DNA of 64,000 nucleotides from assembly GCF_016918785.1 (NCBI RefSeq), contig NZ_JAFFPT010000072.1, forward strand, positions 186,001 to 250,000, read 5' to 3'. This DNA comes from Leptospira ainazelensis (GTDB taxonomy: Bacteria; Spirochaetota; Leptospiria; Leptospirales; Leptospiraceae). Below the pieces are notes generated by a model. It was not told where the DNA came from, did not search any database, and worked only from the letters and a program-made list of their open reading frames with translations. Numbering within the stretch: position 1 is the first letter of the stretch; each line of letters opens with the position of its first letter. The position numbers and the translations under genes are program-made. Below are positions 52,597-62,169 of the stretch, piece after piece.

Positions 52597-54132
52597 TTAC
52601 GGAAGAGTGATGGATACCGGGGTCGCTGCTCCCCAGTTTGTCTGAAGATCCGGTCTTCCCAGGGATCCTTTGAAATTCCAACCCCAACCGTACACGGAAC
52701 CGTCTCCCAAAAGGGCGAAGTTGTGGGTTGCGCCGCATCCGAAATGGATGAGCCCTTTGATACCGATCACCGCGCTGTTGGGAGCGTAGAGTTTCGTAGT
52801 GGTAGTTTCCCCGATCCCGAGATTGGCGGTGGTTCCGTTTGCTCCCCAGCCCTTGACGCTTCCGTCGTTTAACACGGCGAAACTCTGGGTTCCACCGGCC
52901 CAAACGGATACCGCATTTTGAATATTCAAAACTTCTGTTGGAGTCGGGGTGGGAGTCGGAGATCCGCTTCCTCCGATTCCGAGTTGTCCGCTGGCATTCA
53001 ACCCCCAGGAGTAAACCTTACCGTCGGATTTAAGCGCGAGAATATGATCTCTCCCGTTTGCGATCTGTTTGATTCCGGATAGAGCCGCGACTTTCAGAGG
53101 AGTGGAATGAATTGTTGTACTCGTGTCGACGGCTCCGTTTCCAAGATTCCCGTATTGATTTCTTCCCCAGACATAAACGTCGCCGTTGGATGTGAGCGCT
53201 GCGGAATGTTGAGAACCTGCGACGATCTGGACGACGTCGCTCAGCCCGACAACCGAGACCGGAGTAGAGGAGATGGTGGTCGCGGTCATACCAGTCGCAC
53301 CGTTTCCGAGTTGGCCCACATTGTTCAAACCGAAAGAAACAACGGTGCCGTTCGATTTTAGAATGAGACCGTGATCAAAACCATAAGCCCCCATAACGGC
53401 GTCGTTGATCCCCGGAACCTCGGAAGGAGGTAAGCGAGGTCCGGCTGCGGACGGTGTCGCGGGATCGGTGTTGTTGCTTCCGATTCCCAGTTGGCCGTTT
53501 GCGTTGGTTCCCCAGGTAAAGACCTTTCCGTTTTTAAGAATCGCCATTGAGCTGTTCTGGGTAAAATGAATGCTCGAAATATCGCTGAACGAATTCAACT
53601 TTGTGATAGCATCGTTGATTCCGTCTCCCGTGGAAGTTCCGGTTCCAAGCTGACCGAAATTATTTCTTCCAACCGTATAGACGTTTCCGTCTTTTAAAAA
53701 ACCGGAGTGAGCGGCCCCGGCGGTGAGTCTGGTTCCGAAGTAAACACGAATTTCCTTTTGTAGGATCTCCCCGTCTGGACGTTTCCAGCGAAATTGGAGC
53801 GTATTTTCTCCGTTAGTCGGTTTGAAGGCCGTGACCTTCGTTAAATTCTTTCCGTCTGCGTTTGTAGAATCCGCGTTTACGGAAAAAACCTTTTCCCCAT
53901 TTCGAAAAACTTCTAAGGTTCCGTTTTCATTCGCGGAAACCGTAGGTTCGAGTTGATAAACGGAGACGACGTCTCCGTCCTTAGGAGAAACGACTTCAAA
54001 AACCCCGGCGGAAGACGAATTCGACTGGGCTAATGCCAGACCAATGGACGCGAGTGTATTGGGGTCGGAAGCCTTTTCACCGCAATCCAGAACCCAGAGA
54101 AGGCTGAAAAGGAAGAGTAGTTTGGATTTCAT
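52597..54132 (-). CDS. RCC1-repeat (seven-bladed propeller) lipoprotein, Fur-regulated
   Basis: 511 aa. Signal with lipobox WVLDC (about 17). Residues about 45-140 form an Ig-like domain; then seven RCC1 repeats with the V.WG.N..GQLG.G core, for example [32 protein letters not shown] and [16 protein letters not shown]. Seven repeats close a propeller. Bacterial RCC1-repeat proteins are exported binding proteins. The Fur box 15 bp before the ATG suggests production under iron limitation, possibly together with the di-haem protein as an iron or haem handling unit. Confidence 0.88.
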   Translation of the reverse strand: MKSKLLFLFSLLWVLDCGEKASDPNTLASIGLALAQSNSSSAGVFEVVSPKDGDVVSVYQLEPTVSANENGTLEVFRNGEKVFSVNADSTNADGKNLTKVTAFKPTNGENTLQFRWKRPDGEILQKEIRVYFGTRLTAGAAHSGFLKDGNVYTVGRNNFGQLGTGTSTGDGINDAITKLNSFSDISSIHFTQNSSMAILKNGKVFTWGTNANGQLGIGSNNTDPATPSAAGPRLPPSEVPGINDAVMGAYGFDHGLILKSNGTVVSFGLNNVGQLGNGATGMTATTISSTPVSVVGLSDVVQIVAGSQHSAALTSNGDVYVWGRNQYGNLGNGAVDTSTTIHSTPLKVAALSGIKQIANGRDHILALKSDGKVYSWGLNASGQLGIGGSGSPTPTPTPTEVLNIQNAVSVWAGGTQSFAVLNDGSVKGWGANGTTANLGIGETTTTKLYAPNSAVIGIKGLIHFGCGATHNFALLGDGSVYGWGWNFKGSLGRPDLQTNWGAATPVSITLP

Positions 54133-54147
54133 GATTTCCTCTTTTTA

Positions 54148-54178
54148 ATTGATAATGAGAGTAATTCTCATTATCAAT
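54148..54178 (-). promoter_or_regulatory. Fur box of the RCC1/di-haem operon
   Basis: Perfect inverted repeat ATTGATAATGAGA (54148-54160) and TCTCATTATCAAT (54166-54178) around 5 bp. It contains the GATAATGA and TCATTATC halves of the classic 19-bp Fur consensus. It lies 15 bp before the RCC1 lipoprotein ATG, so it should overlap the promoter. Confidence 0.85.
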
Positions 54179-54289
54179 GTAGCCATCCAAAAGAAGCCAC
54201 GACTAACGTCAAGAAATTCTTCTCCAACCGAGAGAAATCGCTAAAACCTTTCTCAAAGGAGCTTTTAGCCTTCACAAAATCGCGTTCGG

Positions 54290-54554
54290 AATTTTGTAAG
54301 AGTTCCTACAAAAGCTCCGAGAAGAATGTTCCTTGCAAAATTATGATTCTGTGATCGAGCAACGAGCAAAATCTCCCGGAGTTTTCGCCCCGCCACCGAA
54401 AAAACTCAAACGCGCCGCTCTCTACGGATCGCGTCAACTCAATGCTCCGCTCTCTGAGGATCGCGTGGCGGAGCGGGGATTTCGTTTACGGAGGATTCTC
54501 GTTGTTACGACAGATTTTTCTTAAGATTCAGTTCCCTTGTGGATGAAGGTATGG
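54290..54554 (+). repeat. Dispersed hairpin repeat, copy B
   Basis: Contains TGTAAGAGTTCCTACA (54295-54310), TTGCAAAATTATGATTCTGTGAT (after 54330), a G/C-rich inverted block and GTTGTTACGACAGA then TTTTTCTTAAGATTCA. The right end CTTGTGGATGAAGGTATGG is the partner of the TIR seen in copy A; the left TIR is missing. The rest of the 54133-54654 gap holds the Fur box and about 110 bp in which I see nothing. Confidence 0.7.
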
Positions 54555-54654
54555 AGAAATGGGGTGAGTAGTTTTTGGGCTCCGAGTTCTTTGCATTTGA
54601 CACAATCTGGAATATCCATAAACTCGTGAAAATTCTTTCCTGGAGAATTCTTTG

Positions 54655-56136
54655 ATGAATCGTAATAAGAGTATTTTTATCCTAATCCTTCTTTTGGCAT
54701 GGAGTTCTTGGAATTGTAAAAAAGAACTGAGTGTTTCGATGGCGACTTCGACTTCATTAAGCGACAAACTCGCTTTTGCCGCGTTAGGCGGAGGTTCCTG
54801 GAAACCCGAAGCGGGCGCTGAATTTGTAAAGATGCATTTTTATCCGGACGAAGGCTTTCAATTAAAAAAAGTCGAGGTCGATTCCTGTAAGGGAGAATTT
54901 AGCGACGCGGTCTCGGCCTATATCAATTTCGACGAACTCAGCGCTTCCGCCACGTTAAGCGGAACCAAAGCCATCGTATCTTTTGAAAAACCCGTCTATG
55001 CCCGATCGGTGACGATCAACTTTCGAAAAAATAAGGATCTGTGTATCGGAGAAATCCGTTTTTACGACGAGCGGGAGAAACCGTTTTCTCTCAAACTTCC
55101 TAAAATCGTGGAAGGTTCCGCCAAAGCCTCCGAAACCGCAAACCCGGTTTTATCCTACGACGTGATGAATCTTTTCGATTCCCGTTACGAGTATGCTTGG
55201 GCCTCCGATAAAAAGGGAAAGGGTGTTACTTTGGATTTTAGATTTAAAGAACCTCAAACGATCAACTCCATCAAGATCTGGAACGGTTATCAAAGATCCG
55301 ATCAACACTGTTATTCCAACGGAAGATTGAAGACCGCGACCCTAACGGGAGACAACGGTTATGTTCAGAAGATTCAGGTGCAGGACGTCCTCGGGCCTCA
55401 GGAAATCGCCTTGGAAAAAACCTTCGAAGGTTCCACTCTTCGTTTGACCGTGGATGATATCTACGCGGGAAATATGTACAAGGGATTGGTCCTTAGCGAG
55501 ATTCGATTTGGAAAGGATAAGAATTGGATTCTTATCAACCCGATTTCGAGATCGCAGAGTATAGCGCGGCAAAATCATCTTCAATTTACGCCTCCCGATT
55601 TGGATACGATTCTCAATCACGGGCTTCGAGGTTCCGAAGTTTCCTCAGTTCCGGAAGAAATTCAAAGCACGGAAACGATCGCAAATTCGGAATCCGCTGT
55701 TTCCTCGGAAGACACAAACGGAGTCAGGATCGAATCCAATTGGACTTTGAGAATGCGTTCCGACGGTTCCTTTTTTATGGAAGGAAATACGCAGGATCAG
55801 AAAAGCGGAGATTCGAGTGTCGTACACAAGACGAGTAAGTTCTACGCGATCGGAAACTACGAGGTCAAAGAATCCTCGGCCGATTCTTTAAAGTTGAGAG
55901 TATTCGGGTATATGCGAAAATACTCATCTTCTTTCGAGGAAGCTTACGGAGGAGAAGACATGGACTGCAACGGTTGTGGAAGGGATTGTAATATGGGTGA
56001 AACCGATCCCGATAAAAAGGAAATCATCTTCCAGGATTTTATCACGATCAAAAAATTAAACGGAAACGTCTATGTTCAAAACACAAGCCCGAGCCGAAAA
56101 CTCGACTTCAAAACTTTGGAGATGGCTTTAGAGTGA
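54655..56136 (+). CDS. Lipoprotein with discoidin-like (NADase-type glycan-binding) domain
   Basis: 493 aa; ATG at 54655 with GGAG at 9 bp. Signal with lipobox SSWNC. Two jelly-roll-like stretches (about 40-140 and 150-300) are visible; the second has [37 protein letters not shown] and [14 protein letters not shown], the pattern of NADase-type glycan-binding (F5/8C-like) domains. The C-terminal part has [14 protein letters not shown], a Cys cluster. It overlaps the next lipoprotein gene by GTGA (56133-56136). Likely binds a glycan or surface ligand; no enzyme motif is seen. Confidence 0.75.
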   Translation: MNRNKSIFILILLLAWSSWNCKKELSVSMATSTSLSDKLAFAALGGGSWKPEAGAEFVKMHFYPDEGFQLKKVEVDSCKGEFSDAVSAYINFDELSASATLSGTKAIVSFEKPVYARSVTINFRKNKDLCIGEIRFYDEREKPFSLKLPKIVEGSAKASETANPVLSYDVMNLFDSRYEYAWASDKKGKGVTLDFRFKEPQTINSIKIWNGYQRSDQHCYSNGRLKTATLTGDNGYVQKIQVQDVLGPQEIALEKTFEGSTLRLTVDDIYAGNMYKGLVLSEIRFGKDKNWILINPISRSQSIARQNHLQFTPPDLDTILNHGLRGSEVSSVPEEIQSTETIANSESAVSSEDTNGVRIESNWTLRMRSDGSFFMEGNTQDQKSGDSSVVHKTSKFYAIGNYEVKESSADSLKLRVFGYMRKYSSSFEEAYGGEDMDCNGCGRDCNMGETDPDKKEIIFQDFITIKKLNGNVYVQNTSPSRKLDFKTLEMALE

Positions 56137-56735
56137 AGTCGTTTTTAGTTTCGATCGCGATTTTTGTTTTTTTCCTTTTAAGCTTAGAATGTAAAAAAGA
56201 ATCCTCCGGTTCCGATTCGCAAACGGGACCGCTGGAGAGCGATCCCGATCGACAGATCCAAGTATCCGTTCTCTGGGAGAAAAAACAATTTCCGTTCGAG
56301 ATGGAACTTTTCGAAGGAGCTTCTCAAAGACCGGTGGATCTTTGGGCGACAGGCACGGTGAAAATAATCTCCGAGGCTCCCGTTTCTTCCCCGATCGAAG
56401 GAAACGATCTTTATCTCAAACCCGGTTCCAAAAAGAAATTTGTTCTCGTGGTTCGCAACACAAGCGACCAAAACTTTTATTTTTTTGCGGCCCCTCACTC
56501 TATGGAACCCGCCGAAAGTTCCTTGGGTTTTAAGTTCAAATGTCTTTGTATCAATCACGCGTTTTATATTCCTCCGGGAGAAATCTGGTATCGAGTCGTG
56601 GAACTCAGAACCGGAGGAGAGGCGCTTGGAAAAGAATTAAAGATCACTCATACGCTCGTGGGGATGGACGAAAAAAGGATTCAACTCTATCAAAAAAGAG
56701 TGGGGTCGGGGAGTTCTTCCTCGAGCGGGGATTGA
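56133..56735 (+). CDS. Lipoprotein with a Cox11-like CxC segment
   Basis: 200 aa with a GTG start overlapping the previous stop. Lipobox LLSLEC. The segment [20 protein letters not shown] recalls the copper-binding CFCF..Q.L.PGE loop of Cox11/CtaG, and the flanking strands ([20 protein letters not shown]) fit the same immunoglobulin-like fold. Cox11 itself is membrane-anchored by a helix; here a lipid anchor would do. The likeness may be coincidental, as overall length and other motifs differ. The C-terminus is a Ser-rich tail. Co-translated with the glycan-binding-type lipoprotein. Confidence 0.6.
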   Translation: MKSFLVSIAIFVFFLLSLECKKESSGSDSQTGPLESDPDRQIQVSVLWEKKQFPFEMELFEGASQRPVDLWATGTVKIISEAPVSSPIEGNDLYLKPGSKKKFVLVVRNTSDQNFYFFAAPHSMEPAESSLGFKFKCLCINHAFYIPPGEIWYRVVELRTGGEALGKELKITHTLVGMDEKRIQLYQKRVGSGSSSSSGD

Positions 56736-56756
56736 GATTTTGTTAAGCGAAGTCGT

Positions 56757-56800
56757 GTAAAAATCAAAAACCGGCAATAAAGTCAGTTTTTGATTTTTAC
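56757..56800. terminator. Bidirectional terminator candidate
   Basis: GTAAAAATCAAAAAC (56757-56771) and GTTTTTGATTTTTAC (56786-56800) form a 15-bp perfect stem with a 14-bp loop between two convergent genes. A/T-rich arms provide T-runs for both directions. Confidence 0.75.
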
Positions 56801-56839
56801 GGTAAAATTTCCATTTTCGGCGTTTTAATTTTTTGGAAA

Positions 56840-57574
56840 TTAATTTTTTCCGTAAGGGGATTCCGCGCCGCGTCCTCCGCCGCAAAGAACGATTTTGTTT
56901 TGAATTCTACAATTTTGTTTGGATCCGTCAAAAGAAGAACTCATAGTTCCTTCCGCGGAGTTTCTTTCGTCTTGAAAGTCTCCTTCATAGACGCTCGTAT
57001 CCGGGAAACGAACCTTCCCCGGACCCATCATGGAACCTGCCTGAAACGTTCCTTCCAAAAGGGCTCCGTTTTTAAAGATATAAGTTCCTTTGCCTTCCTT
57101 CAGATCGTCTTTGAAACCTCCGTCAAATCTGTCTCCGTTTGCATATTTGATTCTTCCCGGACCGTTTCTTAAGCCGTTTTGAAAGGAACCTCTGTATTCA
57201 TCGCCGTTATCGTAGACATAAGTTCCGGATCCCGAATTACACTCTCCTTGAATACAACCCTGCGTAGGTTTTGCGTCCGGGTCCGCATTTGCGGAACGGT
57301 CGGACGCGCCCGAAGGAGCCGCTTCCTCCTCTTGGTTTATTTGAGGTTCGTCTGCGGAATAGGCCGATCTTCCCGCGCCGCTTGCGGATTCGTTCGGAGC
57401 GATTTTTTTATCCCCCGAGGAACACTGAGCGAAAAGAATCAAAAATAAGAACGCGCTTACGGACGTTTTAAGCTTAGAATTTTTGAAAGAGACAAAACGA
57501 GTCTCAAAGGCGCTAAAGAGAATCATAATTTTCGAATACTGAATCGAAAGGTTTCTATCGGAGTTCATAGTCAA
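56840..57574 (-). CDS. MORN-repeat lipoprotein
   Basis: 244 aa. An unusual 40-50 residue N-terminus ends in the lipobox LFAQC; the real start may be a later codon (for example the ATG at 57526). After a low-complexity Ser/Ala/Glu-rich linker come four MORN repeats ([76 protein letters not shown]). The C-terminus has two Cys. MORN repeats mediate protein or lipid binding. Convergent with the CxC lipoprotein gene. Confidence 0.85.
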   Translation of the reverse strand: MTMNSDRNLSIQYSKIMILFSAFETRFVSFKNSKLKTSVSAFLFLILFAQCSSGDKKIAPNESASGAGRSAYSADEPQINQEEEAAPSGASDRSANADPDAKPTQGCIQGECNSGSGTYVYDNGDEYRGSFQNGLRNGPGRIKYANGDRFDGGFKDDLKEGKGTYIFKNGALLEGTFQAGSMMGPGKVRFPDTSVYEGDFQDERNSAEGTMSSSFDGSKQNCRIQNKIVLCGGGRGAESPYGKN

Positions 57575-57612
57575 AATATTATTAAGTTAGCGAAAATCTG
57601 TCAAACCGATTT

Positions 57613-59322
57613 CTACTTTAAGAGTTCGGAGACAGGCATCGCTTGCTGATTTATAAACGAGGGAAGTTTGGAACGTATCTTTTGATATAAGAATAGATAA
57701 AAATGTCTCATAAGAGGAGAAAAAAGAATTCGATCCAGGATTCTCATGTCTTTATTTCTTCGAATGAATAATTTCAGTAAAAGTTTAGACATAAATCCGG
57801 GAGTTCTTTTGCGGGAAAGAATTCTGAATTTGTAAGCATTCGGATAATTTTCGGCGTAGATCTTTGTAAGATGAATCGTCTCTTCTAAAAGATAGTTCTG
57901 TCTTTCCGGATCCGGAATATAAAGAAGTTCGCGGCAAAACGCAAAGATCTGAAACGTATCGTATTGAAAACGAAAGTCATACGGTAGAGAAATTCTTTTT
58001 GCGATCCTACCCATCTCCTTCAAACTTTCTATTGCGGCGTATCCCATACGAACAGAGGTTTCCTTGTCTTTGCAGAAAGAATCGTAAAGAATTCTAAAAT
58101 GATCGCTGATCGTGACCCGATCCCAGGTGATATGAAGCAAAGGAGGAATCCTGACTCTGTGGATATAAAGTTGTCGATCGGCGAATTCCGGATCATAGAG
58201 AAGATTTAAGATTACCCCGTCCGAAAGTCTTAAAAATCGGATCAGCTCCCGAAGGTCTTTTTTACCGTAGAACTTGCGAAGACTTTTTTTAACGGTCCAA
58301 TTCTTTTTAAAAAGACCGATACAAACAAAGGTGTTGAGTTCGTTCCAATAGGAAGTATTTTTTAAAAACGTAATATTCTTAAAAGAGGACCAGCCGCCCG
58401 TCTGACACCAAACGCTGAATCCCACCAGGTTTTTCGCCTTTTTTAGTTCTTCCCGAAAGGAGGCATATTGCCAACCGACAAAGGAAGGGAATTCTCCAAA
58501 TCCTTCGTATTCCCTTCTTGCCTGAAATTCTATCAGTTTTGGTCTCTCGTCTTGGAAGAAGAGTGAGTTGAGTTTTAGATAACGAAAAAAATCTCCCTCT
58601 CCGTATTTCATGGAAATGATCAGATTCTCATGAGGAATGTTTTGGAAAACCTTCTCATAAGTTTTTGGATTCCAGATAAGATCTCCGATCGGATACGCGC
58701 CGATCGTCCACGTTCGAAATATTAAGGATTTAGAATGTTTTTTGAATAAAGGCAGAATTTCCCTGAGAAGCAGATTGGCGTCTTCCGGAGTTTTTAAAAA
58801 AAGTCTGCTTCGAAAGTCGCCTTTTACGTCGACCCCGTCGGACTCTCCGATTCTTAAAATGATTCCGTCTATGGTTTCAAAATCGGAGAAAAGTTTTTCC
58901 AGAGCGGAATAGAACAGGGAAACTACCCGATCAAAATCTCCTTTTGTTTCAGTTTCGATATAAGAATTGGAAAAGAGAAAGTCGCTCGTAATAAAAACTT
59001 TCATTCTATTCTTCTTAGCCGTTCTAAAAAGTTTGCGATAGGACTTTTGATACGATTGAATTTTTGAACGAAGATCGTCCGGATAAAACGAAAAATCCGT
59101 AAGAAAGGAAAGTTCGTCGATGGAGATCGCGTTGTATCCCATCGTACTCACTCTTTTAACGTAAGAATCGAAATTCTCCCTTATCTTTTTATGAGTTTTT
59201 TTTCTAAACTTTTGGTTCTTTTCCAAAAGTCCGATCGGCGCTTTCGACCAGTTCTGCGATTCCCCGGGGGCCTTTACAAAAAAAGGGGCGCTGGAATCGA
59301 TCAGAGCCAGATTTAAATTCAT
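57613..59322 (-). CDS. Putative TIM-barrel, glycoside-hydrolase-like protein
   Basis: 569 aa, cytoplasmic (no signal). The ATG at 59322 follows the EamA stop by one base (TAAGATG) and has AAGGACG upstream. Barrel-like strands with charged ends are seen: MGYNAISIDEL, MKVFITSDFLFS, IDGIILRIGESDGVD, FRTWTIGAYPIGD, ENLIISMKYGEGDF and GFSVWCQTGGW. The GESDG and WxQxGGW segments recall family 20/67-like glycosidases, but no catalytic residue pair can be assigned. The C-terminal 200 residues are helical. I do not recognise the exact family. Co-transcription with a drug/metabolite exporter suggests a role with a transported sugar or nucleoside-like compound. Confidence 0.5.
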   Translation of the reverse strand: MNLNLALIDSSAPFFVKAPGESQNWSKAPIGLLEKNQKFRKKTHKKIRENFDSYVKRVSTMGYNAISIDELSFLTDFSFYPDDLRSKIQSYQKSYRKLFRTAKKNRMKVFITSDFLFSNSYIETETKGDFDRVVSLFYSALEKLFSDFETIDGIILRIGESDGVDVKGDFRSRLFLKTPEDANLLLREILPLFKKHSKSLIFRTWTIGAYPIGDLIWNPKTYEKVFQNIPHENLIISMKYGEGDFFRYLKLNSLFFQDERPKLIEFQARREYEGFGEFPSFVGWQYASFREELKKAKNLVGFSVWCQTGGWSSFKNITFLKNTSYWNELNTFVCIGLFKKNWTVKKSLRKFYGKKDLRELIRFLRLSDGVILNLLYDPEFADRQLYIHRVRIPPLLHITWDRVTISDHFRILYDSFCKDKETSVRMGYAAIESLKEMGRIAKRISLPYDFRFQYDTFQIFAFCRELLYIPDPERQNYLLEETIHLTKIYAENYPNAYKFRILSRKRTPGFMSKLLLKLFIRRNKDMRILDRILFSPLMRHFYLFLYQKIRSKLPSFINQQAMPVSELLK

Positions 59323-59323
59323 C

Positions 59324-60193
59324 TTATGGAACGTCCTTTTTATAACGAATCGTTTCCAAGGTTCCGGCCACAAGAATCAAAACTCCGCCGGTGATTTCGC
59401 GATAACCCGGAATATCGCCTAATATGATCCAGGCGAGAAGAATGGAATACACGGGTTGAATGCTGGAAAGAATTCCTGCGGTTTTGAGTTTTAACTGGAA
59501 CATGGATTTTACATACAGTGTGTGAGCAAAGGCGGTGAAAAATGTTCCGAGAAGAATCATAAGACCTAAAGAACGAACGTTAGACGGAATCGGATCCCAA
59601 TAACAAACCGGAGCGAGAAAAAAAGCGGCGGTGAGAGATTGTAAAAACATCACCTGAGCGCTTCCGTGATGGGAAAGGAATCTTTTTGTGATCAGATTTC
59701 GATACGAAAAGGCGAAGGCCGAAAAAAGCCCCGAAAGAATTCCTAAAAAAAGATCGTTTCCCGGTTTTAATTCCGGAATGAGAATTCCCACTCCCAAAAG
59801 AACCAAAAGTGCGAGGAGTAGATCCGTCTTTTTCGGGCGTGTCGCAAAGTAGATCGGTTCGATAAAAACCGTGATCACCGGATGTGTAAACAAGGTGAGA
59901 ACCGCGATGGCCGGTGAAGCGAGTCGCGCCGAAGCAAAAAATGCGATCCAATGAACCGCCAAAAGAACCCCGCTTCCAAGAGATGCGAGATTCTCCGTTT
60001 TGGCGGTAAAAAAAACGGGTTTACCTCTCCATTTCAAAAAGAGATAGAGTCCGGCGCTTGCAAAAACCGTTCGGCTGAAAGTGATCATCCAGACGCTTTC
60101 GTCGATCAATTTTGCAAAAAGAATGTTTCCGCTGATGAGAAGCATCGCGAATTGAAATTCGAGGAATGTTTTGGTTTTGGATTCGGAGGACAT
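59324..60193 (-). CDS. EamA/DMT-superfamily transporter
   Basis: 289 aa from the ATG at 60193; a TTG 48 bp upstream could also start it. Ten hydrophobic helices in two EamA repeats: LLISGNILFAKLIDESVWMI, FASARLASPAIAVLTLFTHP and, in the second half, GTFFTAFAHTLYVKSMFQLK and ILSSIQPVYSILLAWIILGD. This is the drug/metabolite transporter layout. It precedes the TIM-barrel gene by one base, so the two are surely one operon. Substrate unknown. Confidence 0.88.
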   Translation of the reverse strand: MSSESKTKTFLEFQFAMLLISGNILFAKLIDESVWMITFSRTVFASAGLYLFLKWRGKPVFFTAKTENLASLGSGVLLAVHWIAFFASARLASPAIAVLTLFTHPVITVFIEPIYFATRPKKTDLLLALLVLLGVGILIPELKPGNDLFLGILSGLFSAFAFSYRNLITKRFLSHHGSAQVMFLQSLTAAFFLAPVCYWDPIPSNVRSLGLMILLGTFFTAFAHTLYVKSMFQLKLKTAGILSSIQPVYSILLAWIILGDIPGYREITGGVLILVAGTLETIRYKKDVP

Positions 60194-60304
60194 GGAAGAC
60201 TCTTCAACCAAAAGACGAGAAAGCCTTCTCCTGGAAAACAAAATTGATTTTTTTAGAACGAAAGAAAAACGAAAAAGAGAAGAAACTGTTTTGATTTTGT
60301 AAAA

Positions 60305-60330
60305 CGGACTTTCCCGGCCGGGAAAGTCCG
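60305..60330 (-). terminator. Terminator of the fatty acid desaturase gene
   Basis: Perfect 26-bp palindrome CGGACTTTCCCGG/CCGGGAAAGTCCG followed on the minus strand by TTTT. Lies 6 bp after the desaturase stop. Confidence 0.75.
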
Positions 60331-60336
60331 ATCTTG

Positions 60337-61419
60337 TTAAACGACCTGGGATTCCACCGGGAAGTAACGATTGGCGCGAAGCATACTTTCAAAATCGTTA
60401 AAACGAATTCCGTAACGTTTCAGCGCGGGATGAACAAAAGGAGCAACCATCTGTCTGAGATAAAACGGCTGATTCACGACGAAGTGGTGAATTCCGTGTG
60501 TACTTCCAAAGTTAAGACAGAAGAGATGCAGAGGCGCGAGGAACCAAACGTTCAAAACTTGAGTCTGTTGATTGATGTTTTTCACGTCGCCATAGTAGTG
60601 CATATTGGAAGAAATTATCTGGATGCTCGATTGACGGATCCAATTGGGAATCAGATAGACCACCGCGGAGGCGTTTAGAAAAGAACGAGCCGATTCTAAA
60701 ATTTCAGGATAGGGAATGGAAAGGGAAAAACCTAAGAATTGGCTTCCGTAATAGATTAGATTGATTCCTAAAAAATTGTACCAAAGAGTATAATAGACTA
60801 CGAGCCAAGGCCAACTTTCTTTTACGATTTCGTTTCTTTTAAACTTCGGAGCGTCTTTGACCAATTTTTTAAAGTTAAGAATCGCGGAAATGTTTCCGTC
60901 TATCATCGCGAAAAATCGAACAAGACCGGGCTTCATTCCGTTGCCGATCAATCTTTCTTCGATATCGTCCTTGTTTCCGGAAACCTTGTGATGCAAAGTA
61001 TGAATCATTCTTCGATACCAAGGACTGATCGTGTTTCCGCGAAAGATCCAGACAGTCCAGAAGATCAGATTCTGCATCGTTTCGTTGTCTTTGAAATAGA
61101 GGTTGTGAATCGTATCGTGTTCGATTTCGTGCAGGAGAGAAGCAAAGATCGCGTTGGCGACGATGGCGGCCCAAGCGGGGATAACGTTTGCGAGGTAAAA
61201 CCCTGCGGTGAGGACCATCATCGCCGCGGATCCGAATGTGATAAAGGCGCCTAAAAAATCCTGGTGTTTTAAAATGGAGAATTTTTTTCTCAGGTTTTTA
61301 TCTCGAAATCGGATCCAACGCATAATTCTAATATTCTTATCTCTTAGTTCTAGGGTTTCCCATTTTTTTGGTTTTCTTTTTGGAAGAATTTCGTTTTTCG
61401 CTAGTGTCAGAGTGTTCAT
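60337..61419 (-). CDS. Membrane fatty acid desaturase
   Basis: 360 aa. Three His boxes of the integral membrane di-iron desaturase/hydroxylase family: HEIEHDTIH, HTLHHK and HGIHHF. Hydrophobic helices at about 58-80, 85-105, 200-225 and 240-265. These enzymes use O2 and two electrons to put a double bond into an acyl chain. The longer first box and 360-aa length fit acyl-lipid desaturases. Single gene with its own terminator; control of membrane fluidity is the likely role. Confidence 0.9.
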   Translation of the reverse strand: MNTLTLAKNEILPKRKPKKWETLELRDKNIRIMRWIRFRDKNLRKKFSILKHQDFLGAFITFGSAAMMVLTAGFYLANVIPAWAAIVANAIFASLLHEIEHDTIHNLYFKDNETMQNLIFWTVWIFRGNTISPWYRRMIHTLHHKVSGNKDDIEERLIGNGMKPGLVRFFAMIDGNISAILNFKKLVKDAPKFKRNEIVKESWPWLVVYYTLWYNFLGINLIYYGSQFLGFSLSIPYPEILESARSFLNASAVVYLIPNWIRQSSIQIISSNMHYYGDVKNINQQTQVLNVWFLAPLHLFCLNFGSTHGIHHFVVNQPFYLRQMVAPFVHPALKRYGIRFNDFESMLRANRYFPVESQVV

Positions 61420-61600
61420 CCGGACCTCTTTTCGTATTGGAGTTAGGAGGAATCATACGTTTTTTTCCGGAGGACGTCGTCCTATTCTATCGATTCGGTC
61501 GAGAGAGCGGGTAAGAATCGATAGATCGCGCCTCGAATGCTCGGGGTGGATCACGTTTGGCAGTGGGGAGGTCTTGTGAGAGTTCCCTCAATGGAGGGTT

Positions 61601-62091
61601 TGTAGGAGGTTCTACAAAGGATCATTTTTACTTGCAAAATTAGGAGTTTTTGATATAGAAAAGTCCCTCGAAGATTTTCCCACCCGCCTCTCCATATCTA
61701 CCCCATAACCTTACCCACAAGCTGGAATGACGATTGAAAATCAAAAAGATCCCTATCGGAATCGTTGTCGGAGTTCCGACATTGGGCAGTGAAATTTGTT
61801 ACTTGCAAAATTACGATTTTGTGATATAGGAAAGTTTCCGGAATTTTTCCGCCTCCCTCTCCTCCACCCAAAAATCAGCATAACCTTACCCACAAGTTAA
61901 AAAAGCGATTTCGAATCAGGGCGATCCAATCAAAATTTTTGTAGGATTTCCTACATTCGAGACTTTTTACTTGCAAAATATTGATTTTATGATAGAGCAA
62001 AGTCGCCAGGAGCCCTTCCACCTCCCGCCCCGCCACCCAAAAATCAGGGTGGGGCGCGCGACTTTTCACAGAGGATTGTCGTAGTTACGAC
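61601..62091 (+). repeat. Dispersed hairpin repeat, tandem array (copies C1-C3)
   Basis: Three units of about 170 bp. Each has ACTTGCAAAATA/TTA (61630, 61801, 61969), then GATTTTGTGATATAG-like and C-rich CCGCCTCC blocks. Units 2 and 3 begin with CATAACCTTACCCACAAG (near 61704 and 61879). The hairpins are TGTAGGAGGTTCTACA (61601), TGTCGGAGTTCCGACA (61766) and TGTAGGATTTCCTACA (61940); unit 2 carries paired changes that keep the stem. The array ends in GTCGTAGTTACGAC (62078-62091). The surrounding 61420-62169 gap holds no gene that I can support. Confidence 0.75.
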
Positions 62092-62169
62092 GGATACATC
62101 TTAAAAAAATTTCTGATTTCAGAATTCTAAGATTGAATGTTTTCACTTTTAAAAAATCAATTTTCTTTT

